This document shows positions 55,717-64,000 of a stretch of 64,000 nt of DNA, one piece after another (the first letter of the stretch is position 1; the number at the start of each line of letters is the position of its first letter). The stretch comes from Thelephora terrestris. Taxonomy: Eukaryota > Basidiomycota > Agaricomycetes > Thelephorales > Thelephoraceae. The notes under the pieces are model-generated. The model searched no databases, had not been told where the DNA came from, and was given only the letters and a program-made list of their open reading frames with translations. The translations under genes and the position numbers were made by a program. The stretch spans positions 806,001 through 870,000 of the forward strand of contig WIUZ02000007.1 in NCBI GenBank assembly GCA_015956445.1, read 5' to 3'.

Positions 55717-58686
55717 ATGACCTTAGGTGTGCTCTGGCCCATTCCCCCAATGGATCCCCCCGAATCCGACCCCCCGGCGGGCACTTGTATGTGTGCAAAG
55801 TGCACGCTATACTCACCTAGTGGCAAGGTGGTCTCGAGAAGGACGTGGTATCGCCATAATCCTGGTGGAAAGAAAGCCCAGTACGGCGATCTTACGACTG
55901 GGCGGACGCAAGCAAACAATAGGGTATCCGACGTCCAGGAAGTCCCTCTACTTAACAGAAGGGCACGGAAGCGACGTCGTCTGGGAATTGAAGAAGTCGA
56001 AGTTACCCCGCATACATCTAACCGAGCCGCGGGGTCGGGATCAGTAAGCGTGATCACACTGGATATATGCGCCTCAAAAACACGATACTCATAGTACAAT
56101 ACATATAGAGTGCTCAAAACCGTATGGAAGTTACTCCTGGGCGTGAAACGTCCCCAGAAATCCCCCCTCCTGCCCCTACGCCCGAGCTTGAGCTTGAAAA
56201 TTCCGAATTACCTCCTCCGATCCCAGGCCCTCCCATCGACGAAAACACCAACCTAGACTCTCCTCCTCCTCCCCCCTGCCGGTCTGAGGGTGAAGATTTT
56301 GACGAAGAAGATCCTTTGCTCCTTGGCTCGGACGAAGAACCCATCCCTCCACCTGAAACCGAGGAAAATCTACCCAGCGACAGCGACAGCGACGACGAGT
56401 TGAACATTACTCTGGAAAGCATGAAAACGAATTTCCAGTTTGTCCAGATGGTCAGGGAGGCGACCCTGGGTACCAGGTTCAGTCCGACTGAACTTCACTC
56501 GTTTCGGAACCCTCAAGGGTCTCGATTTATTCCTTCTGAGGACCCGGATCTCCGCCTATCTATAAAATTCTATATGTCGACACTGGACCATCTTACCTCT
56601 CAGAGGGCTTATGCTGAGGCCCGTGAGGACGTCCTGGAACGCTATCCCGATTCTGGAATGCTTTCGTACGATCAGGTCAAGCGAAGGGTATCTAATCTAT
56701 CTGGGGTACTCACTTGGAAGGACCACATGTGTGTTGACTCTTGTGCAGCTTTCACTGGTCCGTTTGCTCAACTGGAGCATTGTCCTCGCTGTCAAAAACC
56801 TCGGTACGACGAAGAGCAGCTGCGGAGGTCTGGCGGCAAAACCAAGGTGCCCAGGAAGGTCTTCACAACCTTTCCGGTCGGCCCACAGCTCCAGGCCTGT
56901 TGGGGAAACCCCCAAACGGCCGAAAAGATGCTCTACCGCCGTAACAAGATGAGGGAACTACTGGAGAAGCGGACTCGAGGTGAAGACTTTGTTTACGACG
57001 ATATCTACTGTGGATCGGACTACCTGGACGCCGTCGAAAACGGCACAATAAAGGACTACGACTCGGTCGTTATGTTCTCAATAGACGGCGCCCAGCTTTA
57101 CCGCAATAAAAAATTGGACTGCTGGATCTATATTTGGATTATCCTCGACCTCGCGCCGGATCAACGCTACAAGATACGCAATATACTTCCTGGCGGCATT
57201 ATCCCTGGCCCGAAAAACCCCAAACACCTCGACTCCTTCCTCTTTCCAGGTCTGGCGCACGCTTCTGCTATCCAGAAGGAAGGGATGCGAATTTGGGATG
57301 GCTTCAACAAAGTCGAAGCCGACTCCTTCCTCTTCCTCCTCCTGATCCTTATGGACGCCATCACTGCGGCTGATGTCAGTGGCGCTGTTGGACATCATGG
57401 TAGGAAGGGCTGCCGGGTTTTTTGTGGACTTGCAGGCCGCAATAAACCCGGCGGACCTCATTACTATCCGGTCCTACTCCGGCCTCTGGATTCAGATCAC
57501 CCCGGATCTAATCACACTGACATCGACATCAACAGTTTACCCGACGCCGGTACGTCATCATATCGAGAAGATCTCAATGAAGTCCTCGCTTCGCCCAATG
57601 CACCCGAATACCGGAGGCGACGTCTCGAGACTGGGATCAGGAAAGCTAGTCTTTTCTACGGACTCTCTCGGATCCTCAAGGTACCTACCTGTTTCCCTGG
57701 CGACATAATGCACCAGCCAGTGATTAATCTAACGGGCCTGATGTTCGAGCTGTGGTGCGAGAAGGAGAATTGTCGGAAGGGAGATAAATCTTCCGAAGTC
57801 TGGGACTGGGCTACCTTGAAAGGCGACGTCTGGAAGGCTCACGGCAGGGCCGTTGCAGCCGCTGCACCCTACTTCCCCCGTTCCTACGACCGTACGCCTT
57901 GGAATCCGGCCGAAAAGCTCTCGAGTGGCTATAAAGCTTGGGAGCTACTTGTATATTTCTATGGACTCGGACCCGGGCTATTCTACGGAATCCTCCCAGA
58001 GGTGTATTACCAACACTACTGCAAGCTCGTGATCGGTATCCGGATAATCTACCAACGCCAGATCTCTCCCGAGCAGCTAAAACTCGCCTATCAAAATCTT
58101 CTCGAGTGGGTCGCCGAATTCGAGGTACTCTACTATCGCAGGAAAACGGAACGCCTCCATTTTGTTTGACAATGTGTCCACTCTCTCGTCCATCTCGTTC
58201 CCGAAACGGTTCGCATTGGACCTCCCTCCCTATCGGCTCAATGGACGATGGAGCGCGTAATCGGGGTTTTTGGCTCGCTGATCAAGCAGCCCTCTAATCC
58301 GTTCGACAACCTCAGCGAACAGGCAAAAAAAGTCGCGGAGGTCAACGCAATCATCTCCATGTGGCCCTCTCTCGAACGGACGACGAAGGATCCCAGAGGT
58401 TCCATCGATATCGGCGCCGGCTATATGTTACTTGGGCCTAAAGATACACGGCCTTACCGCCCTTCCAACAACGAAGATATGGCGCTCAACAATTTCTATT
58501 CTAGTCTAACAGACGTCCCAAGAAGATCAATCTACCGGTGGGCAAGACTAAGCATTCCCACAGGCCAGATCGCACGCTCCTATTGGAAAGAGGTCATCCG
58601 CACTTCGAATGGCGCCCAGACGGATCGCAACATTAAGGTACGCGATTTGATCACGGTTACGTTTGGATATTAACGCGGATGATGTT

Positions 58687-58693
58687 ATTGTAG
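58687..58693 (+). repeat. Target-site duplication, left copy (ATTGTAG)
   Basis: Exact 7-bp match to 62952-62958, directly abutting the palindrome. It is also the 3' end of the ancestral 56-bp intron, so its AG is the original splice acceptor. Confidence 0.88.
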
Positions 58694-58785
58694 CAGTAGT
58701 CCTTATCATAATTGTGTACAATTTACTGCCAGATCTCGTAAAATTGTAATACTTTAACTCGTAGCGATTACAATGCTCAATGGCA

Positions 58786-58848
58786 TTGCAATGCTGCCTG
58801 TGGCAGTTGCAATGCTGCCTGTGGCAGTTGTAATGCTGCCTGTGGCAG
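58786..58848 (+). repeat. Three 21-bp tandem repeats, left arm
   Basis: Units of TTGCAATGCTGCCTGTGGCAG; the third begins TTGTAAT instead. Mirrored at 62797-62859. Confidence 0.85.
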
Positions 58849-58916
58849 TTGCAATACCAGCTGCTCGGTACTCCTGATTAGGCAGGAGCCGACAATGTGG
58901 TAGCACCGAGTGACTG

Positions 58917-59430
58917 GGTGTGCTTATATAAGTGAGTCATGTGATTTTTCCAAAAAAGGAAATTTTGATGGCTTATATAAGCAGGTCAGGTGACTGAAAA
59001 AAGTGGGAGTTGCTGATGTAAGCAGATCATGTGACTGACTAAAAAAGGAAATTTTTGATGGCTTACATAAGCGACTTGAAAATGATTTTGGCATTGAATT
59101 TCCCAAAGAGGAAATTTTGATGGCTGACATAAGCAGGTCATGTGACTGAAAAAAGTGGGTGTTGCTTATGTAATCAGGTCATGTGACCGTCCAAAAAAGG
59201 AAAGTTTTGATGGCTTACATAAGCGTCTCAAAATTGCTTTTGGAGGGGTCTTTCCTAAAAAGGAAATTCCTTTTTAGGAAATATTTGATGGATTACCAAA
59301 AAAGGAAATTTTGATGGCTTACATAAGCAGCTCAAAAATGCTTTTCACAAAAATTACCGAAAAAGGAAATTTCCTTTTTGGGAAAGAGTTTCCAAAAAAG
59401 GAAATTTTGATGGCTTACATGAGCAACTCA
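58917..59430 (+). repeat. Irregular tandem repeats with TGATGGCTTACATAAGC core, left arm
   Basis: Six copies of TGATGGCTKACATAAGC-like cores spaced about 60-100 bp apart, alternating with GGTCATGTGACTG and runs of AAAAAAGGAAA. Mirrored at about 62215-62728. Confidence 0.8.
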
Positions 59431-59814
59431 AAAATGATTTTGGCAAAAATTACCAAAAAAGGAAATTATATGCCAGAAAAATCGGAAAAATGCCAGAAAA
59501 ATCTTAAAAAATACCGAAAAAATTCCCACAGGTCTAGAAAGTGCCCAAAATGGTAAATTACTCCCAGAAATATCCAGAAAATTGTTTTTCTGGCTGGAAA
59601 AATCATGAAAAATTCCAGAATATAGATAAATATTTTATAAAAATTATTTCAATTTTTTTGGTCCATTGAATAGCCCATAATTGTAATATTAATATATTTT
59701 TTGCCCAAAAAATTCAGAAAAATCCCAAAAAAATAAATCAAAATAGGAAAATACAAATATATCCATAATATTCATTATATCATGAAGTACAGACCAGTTT
59801 GTGGTCATAAACTA

Positions 59815-60232
59815 GCCCTAAACCTAGTCCTGGACCTAACCTAACCTAACCTAGCCTAACTCTAGCCCTAACCCTAACCCTAACCTAGACCTAAACCTAC
59901 ACCTAACCTAACACTAAACCCAACCTAACCCTAACCTAACCTAACCTAACCTAACCTAAACCTAACCTAACCTAACCTTAACCTAACCTAACCCAACCTA
60001 ACCTAACCTAACCCAACCTAACCTAACCTAACCCAACCTAACCTAACCTAACCCAACCTAACCTAACCCAACCTAACCTAACCTAACCTAAACCTAACCT
60101 TAACCTAACCTAACCTAACCTAACCTAACCCCAAACCTAACCTGCCCTATATCCAGCCTGCCCTAAACCTAACCTAGCACCAAACCTAAACCTAAACCTA
60201 AACCTAAACCTAACCTGCCCTAAACCTAACTC
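59815..60232 (+). repeat. Telomere-like (CCTAA)n array, left arm
   Basis: About 420 bp of mostly CCTAA/CCTAAC pentamers with a few true CCCTAA hexamers (about 59866-59885) and CCTAAA hexamers. The C-rich strand reads 5'-3' from the outer side, as at a natural left chromosome end. Confidence 0.9.
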
Positions 60233-60254
60233 TGACCTGGCCTAGTTCAGCCTT

Positions 60255-60283
60255 GTCTTATCTTATCTTATCTTATCTTATCT

Positions 60284-60314
<31 letters not shown>

Positions 60315-60325
60315 TCTTATCCTGT
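60255..60325 (+). repeat. (TCTTA)n microsatellite, left arm
   Basis: About 12 near-perfect pentamers; mirrored at 61302-61372. Confidence 0.9.
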
Positions 60326-60778
60326 CTTACCTACCCTAGACCCAACCTAACCTGACATAGTCAACTTAGCCTAGTCCACCACAGATCACCCAACCTAACC
60401 TAAAGTGGTTCACCTGACCTAGACTGATGCAACTTGAGTTTATCTCTTCTAATCAGCTGTAATCTTATCTGGCCTTAATCCAAATACCGTAGCTAACCAA
60501 CATCTAACCCAACTTCACCTGGCTCACCAGCAAGTAACTGGGCTACAGGAACACACTGTGAGCTGCACTATCCCATATCCTGTATCCAACTGTCACTCAA
60601 ACACAAGAACTGTGGTGGACCTACAAGTTAGTGGACCCATAAGCCCACAGACCCACAAGTATAGGCTGCTCACTCAGTGGAGACATCTGTTATCCAACCT
60701 CACCCACGTACCACCCTCACCCTGTGTTCTGTGCCAGAGTGCAACTTCACCCACAGCTCAAGTTCAACCACCTGGCTG

Positions 60779-60849
60779 AACCTGCAAGTCAGGTTGATAG
60801 ACTGTTGGTTATGGATCCATGGATTTGTAGACCTGATTGTACATGGGTT
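60779..60849. other. Spacer (loop) of the palindrome
   Basis: About 70 bp where the arms stop matching. It contains the small palindrome ATGGATCCAT near 60811-60820. Confidence 0.75.
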
Positions 60850-61301
60850 TAGCCAGGTAGTTGAACTTGAGCTGTGGTGAAGTTGCACTCTGGCACAGAA
60901 CACAGGATGAGGGTGGTACGTGGGTGAGGTTGGATAACAGATGTCTCCACTGAGTGAGCAGCCTATACTTGTGGGTCTGTGGGCTTATGGGTCCACTAAC
61001 TTGTAGGTCCACCACAGTTCTTGTGTTTGAGTGACAGTTGGATACAGGATATGGGATAGTGCAGCTCACAGTGTGTTCCTGTAGCCCAGTTACTTGCTGG
61101 TGAGCCAGGTGAAGTTGGGTTAGATGTTGGTTAGCTACGGTATTTGGATTAAGGCCAGATAAGATTACAGCTGATTAGAAGAGATAAACTCAAGTTGCAT
61201 CAGTCTAGGTCAGGTGAACCACTTTAGGTTAGGTTGGGTGATCTGTGGTGGACTAGGCTAAGTTGACTATGTCAGGTTAGGTTGGGTCTAGGGTAGGTAA
61301 G

Positions 61302-61312
61302 ACAGGATAAGA

Positions 61313-61343
<31 letters not shown>

Positions 61344-61372
61344 AGATAAGATAAGATAAGATAAGACAAGGC
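61302..61372 (-). repeat. (TCTTA)n microsatellite, right arm
   Basis: Mirror copy of 60255-60325, read as TAAGA on the plus strand. Confidence 0.9.
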
Positions 61373-61394
61373 TGAACTAGGCCAGGTCAGAGTT

Positions 61395-61830
61395 AGGTTT
61401 AGGGCAGGTTAGGTTTAGATGTAGGTTTAGGTTTAGGTTTAGGTTTAGGTTTAGGTTTGGTGCTAGGTTAGGTTTAGGGCAGGCTGGATATAGGGCAGGT
61501 TAGGTTTGGGGTTAGGTTAGGTTAGGTTAGGTTAGGTTAAGGTTAGGTTTAGGTTAGGTTAGGTTAGGTTGGGTTAGGTTAGGTTAGGTTGGGTTAGGTT
61601 AGGTTAGGTTGGGTTAGGTTAGGTTAGGTTGGGTTAGGTTAGGTTAGGTTGGGTTAGGTTAGGTTAAGGTTAGGTTAGGTTAGGTTTAGGTTAGGTTAGG
61701 TTAGGTTAGGTTAGGGTTAGGTTGGGTTTAGTGTTAGGTTAGGTGTAGGTTTAGGTCTAGGTTAGGGTTAGGGTTAGGGCTAGAGTTAGGCTAGGTTAGG
61801 TTAGGTTAGGTCCAGGACTAGGTTTAGGGC
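61395..61830 (-). repeat. Telomere-like (TTAGG)n array, right arm
   Basis: Mirror of 59815-60232 with 18 extra bases. The G-rich strand points outward (rightward), as at a natural right chromosome end. Confidence 0.9.
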
Positions 61831-62796
61831 TAGTTTATGACCACAAACTGGTCTGTACTTCATGATATAATGAATATTATGGATATATTTGTATTTTCCT
61901 ATTTTGATTTATTTTTTTGGGATTTTTCTGAATTTTTTGGGCAAAAAATATATTAATATTACAATTATGGGCTATTCAATGGACCAAAAAAATTGAAATA
62001 ATTTTTATAAAATATTTATCTATATTCTGGAATTTTTCATGATTTTTCCAGCCAGAAAAACAATTTTCTGGATATTTCTGGGAGTAATTTACCATTTTGG
62101 GCACTTTCTAGACCTGTGGGAATTTTTTCGGTATTTTTTAAGATTTTTCTGGCATTTTTCCGATTTTTCTGGCATATAATTTCCTTTTTTGGTAATTTTT
62201 GCCAAAATCATTTTTGAGTTGCTCATGTAAGCCATCAAAATTTCCTTTTTTGGAAACTCTTTCCCAAAAAGGAAATTTCCTTTTTCGGTAATTTTTGTGA
62301 AAAGCATTTTTGAGCTGCTTATGTAAGCCATCAAAATTTCCTTTTTTGGTAATCCATCAAATATTTCCTAAAAAGGAATTTCCTTTTTAGGAAAGACCCC
62401 TCCAAAAGCAATTTTGAGACGCTTATGTAAGCCATCAAAACTTTCCTTTTTTGGACGGTCACATGACCTGATTACATAAGCAACACCCACTTTTTTCAGT
62501 CACATGACCTGCTTATGTCAGCCATCAAAATTTCCTCTTTGGGAAATTCAATGCCAAAATCATTTTCAAGTCGCTTATGTAAGCCATCAAAAATTTCCTT
62601 TTTTAGTCAGTCACATGATCTGCTTACATCAGCAACTCCCACTTTTTTCAGTCACCTGACCTGCTTATATAAGCCATCAAAATTTCCTTTTTTGGAAAAA
62701 TCACATGACTCACTTATATAAGCACACCCAGTCACTCGGTGCTACCACATTGTCGGCTCCTGCCTAATCAGGAGTACCGAGCAGCTGGTATTGCAA

Positions 62797-62859
62797 CTGC
62801 CACAGGCAGCATTACAACTGCCACAGGCAGCATTGCAACTGCCACAGGCAGCATTGCAA
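62797..62859 (-). repeat. Three 21-bp tandem repeats, right arm
   Basis: Mirror copy of 58786-58848. Confidence 0.85.
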
Positions 62860-62951
62860 TGCCATTGAGCATTGTAATCGCTACGAGTTAAAGTATTACA
62901 ATTTTACGAGATCTGGCAGTAAATTGTACACAATTATGATAAGGACTACTG

Positions 62952-62958
62952 ATTGTAG
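62952..62958 (+). repeat. Target-site duplication, right copy (ATTGTAG)
   Basis: Exact duplicate of 58687-58693. Its AG lies immediately before the transposase's last exon (GTCCTC...), so the splice acceptor is restored on the exon side of the insertion. Confidence 0.88.
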
Positions 62959-63267
62959 GTCCTCTATCAAGGAACGATACGGTTTGCCGAAGTCCAATTC
63001 TATCTTCAAGCCAACATCGCAGGAATCACGGAAACCCTCTCCCTCTGTTTGCTCTATTCACCAGTGGACGAAACCGTGAGGCAAAAATCACACAATGCCC
63101 TCAACGTATGTAGATACGAAGGTCAAAATAATTTAGTAATCATTCGGGTAGATACCATTCTTTCAGTCGTAGCAATGGTGCCGTTCGGGGAGCAGAATGA
63201 CCAGCCTCGTACTTTTTTTTTGGTAGAAAAGTTTGCGTTAGGTGTAATTGATACGGGCAACGCTTAA

Positions 63268-63427
63268 GATGGGTAATAATAGAAGCACGCCACACGAATA
63301 TATTGATCGAAGTCGATGTACCTCGCACCGGATAGATAAGATTAACGTGGCCGCTCTCTGCCCCAACGCCTTTCATGTTTCCTTCTTTCCCCATCCTTTC
63401 TCTTTACCACCATCATCTCCACCTCAA
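63268..63427. other. Short intergenic stretch between transposase and next gene
   Basis: It must contain the right end of the Tnp2 element, if that survives, and the promoter of the next gene. No CACTA-type end or inverted repeat was found. Confidence 0.4.
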
Positions 63428-64000
63428 ATGACTTCGTCCCCCTTCGCATTTTCCAGCGACTCAGAGCACCGCCCTGGCTCAGATCCGCTTTTGTTTGCCA
63501 GCCAGTCTCCTCTTCTTCAAACCCAGGATTTCCGCCCATCCCACTCGGATATGGGGTCGTCTCAAGCAAACAATTTTTTTTCTGCCACTGGCAATCCCAT
63601 GGGTTCGCATTCCCAGGGATCATTGGGACTGTATCCCGGTCCCTCTATGGTATGTTTGCGAGCACTCACAAAATTATCTGACTTGACCACGTCCAAAGCG
63701 TTCGGGTCCCTACTCCTCTTTCCCGGACGTACAGTCGTTCGACTCCTCTGCGAACTCTCGCATGAGGAAATTGGAGCACGATAACTCCCAGCTCAAGCAA
63801 GAGCACGAGCATGTTGTTGCACACATGCAATCCATGGAGTGAGTTTTTTTTTCGCTGATTATATGCGCATATATGCGCTCTATATTGACTAAATAATATA
63901 TCTAGTGTCACATTCAATAGGTTTTTTCATCATGCGAACCAGCAACTGGCCGTAATTGCGGCTGGGATCACTGATCTCCCCGCCAACATCGCCAAATCCC
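63428..64000 (+). CDS. Hypothetical coiled-coil protein, 5' part (runs off right edge)
   Basis: Start MTSSPFAFSSDSEHRPGSDP (63428). Exon 1 ends GPSM at 63649, and a 49-bp GTATGT...AAAG intron leads in phase 0 to RSGPYSSFPDVQSFDSSANS and a short heptad-like helix (MRKLEHDNSQLKQEHEHVVA). A GTGAGT donor follows near 63840; an acceptor (CAATAG) near 63921 opens a further exon to the window edge. The N-terminus is Ser/Pro/Gln-rich and probably disordered. No family is recognised. It could be a host gene or cargo of the neighbouring transposon. Confidence 0.6.

Larger units (their letters stand above)
58694..62951. mobile_element. 4258-bp near-perfect palindromic (foldback) element with telomere-like arrays
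   Basis: The element begins CAGTAGTCCTTATCA and ends with the reverse complement. Its arms (58694-about 60778 and about 60850-62951) pair almost base for base round a spacer of about 70 bp. Differences are few: the right arm is 18 bp longer inside the telomere-like array, plus scattered changes such as CTCACC against CTCATC near 60718. Each arm, from the outside in, holds a short unique end, three 21-bp repeats, a block of about 60-90-bp repeats with TGATGGCTTACATAAGC, an A/T-rich zone, a (CCTAA)n array, a (TCTTA)n microsatellite and about 450 bp of unique sequence. It encodes no convincing protein, so it would be non-autonomous. A 7-bp target duplication and clean ends show it arrived by transposition. 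Superfamily is unresolved. Confidence 0.88.
55717..63267 (+). mobile_element. Tnp2-family (CACTA-related) transposase gene, one premature stop, carrying a nested insertion
   Basis: Exon 1 (55717-56043) has the N-terminal zinc-knuckle-like CMCAKCTLYSPSGKVVSRRT|WYRH. A 65-bp intron (GTAAGC...ATATAG) leads in phase to a Pro/Glu-rich linker and the Tnp2 core: SCAAFTGPFAQLEHCPRCQK, FTTFPVGPQLQACW, DIYCGSDYLDAVENG, MFSIDGAQLYRNKKLDCWIY (first catalytic Asp), LPGGIIPGPKNPKHLDSFLF and GAVGHHGRKGCRVFCGL. One in-frame TGA at 58167 replaces the Arg (CGA) expected after LHFV; reading continues VHSLVHLVPETVRIGPPSLS, QWTMERVIGVFGSLIKQPSN. The next intron starts at 58638 and now contains the 4258-bp palindrome. 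The last exon (62959-63267) gives VLYQGTIRFAEVQFYLQANI, ALNVCRYEGQNNLVIIRVDT, ILSVVAMVPF and FFLVEKFALGV, the family's C-terminus. Terminal repeats of this element itself were not found. Confidence 0.9.

Noticed and set aside
55450-55720. Terminal inverted repeat of the Tnp2 element (ATCCGGTGGGAG against ATCCGGTGCGAG near 63330)
   Set aside because: Only about 11 of 12 bases match, with no CACTA-type end and no target duplication; too weak to call.
56124-58169. ATG at 56124 as the transposase start
   Set aside because: An upstream exon (55717-56043) encodes the family's CxCxxC N-terminus and splices in phase to 56109.
59815-61830. Head-to-head telomere fusion of two chromosomes
   Set aside because: A fusion would read TTAGGG towards the junction and CCCTAA away from it. 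Here the order is reversed, and unique sequence separates the arrays. The 7-bp duplication also shows insertion of one unit.
58924-62721. Open frames inside the palindrome (for example 59311-59556, 60558-60779 and mirror copies)
   Set aside because: They are short, made of repeat sequence, duplicated by the palindrome, and resemble no protein.
58694-62951. Palindrome as a pure assembly or foldback-read artefact
   Set aside because: The arms differ (18-bp array length change, several substitutions), the ends are sharp, a target duplication flanks them, and the interrupted intron and exon resume exactly on the far side. An artefact would not do this. Long-read proof is still missing.
1-64000. 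tRNA genes
   Set aside because: Several GTTCRAAY-like boxes were noticed, but none had a matching A box and acceptor stem by eye.

Overview
The window looks like nuclear DNA of a basidiomycete fungus, most likely an agaricomycete. Nearly every gene is cut by short introns of about 47-65 bp with GTRNGY donors and YAG acceptors. There is a short CaaX-type mating pheromone precursor, a fungal NACHT/STAND receptor-like gene, TKL-type kinases and a Tnp2-family DNA transposon. Gene models below come from hand-splicing, so exon edges may be off by a base or two.

Layout. 1-3405 (-): 5' two-thirds of DNA polymerase alpha (POL1), running off the left edge. 3406-6795: a gene-poor, duplicated stretch with F-box/LRR debris and one intact-looking pheromone precursor (5370-5492). 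6796-10238: mitochondrial glutaredoxin GRX5 (-) divergent from a 784-aa fungal protein of unknown role (+). 11088-15487 (+): a six-exon NACHT/STAND protein of 1377 aa with a C-terminal propeller-like region. 16663-19616: an orphan gene, mitochondrial Zim17 and a weak small ORF. 19617-30180 (-): a remarkable same-strand block, kinase 2 - MHR transcription factor - kinase 1 - four-LIM protein, preceded by a third kinase-tail fragment. In both cases the kinase frame can be spliced without a stop into the next gene, giving possible kinase-transcription-factor and kinase-LIM fusions. 31902-38306: thaumatin-like protein, mitoribosomal DAP3/mS29 and bestrophin. 38788-46541: HP1, RBM8A/Y14, a MYND-finger protein, 3-ketoacyl-CoA reductase and a NagZ-like GH3 enzyme. 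46787-55000: sorting nexin Mvp1, O-mannosyltransferase Pmt4, EMC5 and the splicing factor RED/IK.

55717-63267 holds a Tnp2-type transposase gene. Its last intron has been invaded by a 4258-bp near-perfect palindrome (58694-62951). The palindrome starts CAGTAGTCC, ends with the reverse complement, is flanked by a 7-bp target duplication (ATTGTAG) and carries long telomere-like (CCTAA)n/(TTAGG)n arrays facing outward in each arm. The duplicated 7 bp include the intron's 3' splice site, so the element lies wholly inside a still-spliceable intron. The right edge (63428 on) starts a coiled-coil gene of unknown function.

Most of the window is ordinary housekeeping: replication, mitochondrial Fe-S and protein import, mitoribosome, splicing/EJC, ER glycosylation, membrane insertion and fatty-acid elongation. 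The unusual parts are the palindrome, the kinase fusion block, and a pheromone gene with no pheromone receptor in view. No tRNA, rRNA, CRISPR or prokaryotic feature was recognised.
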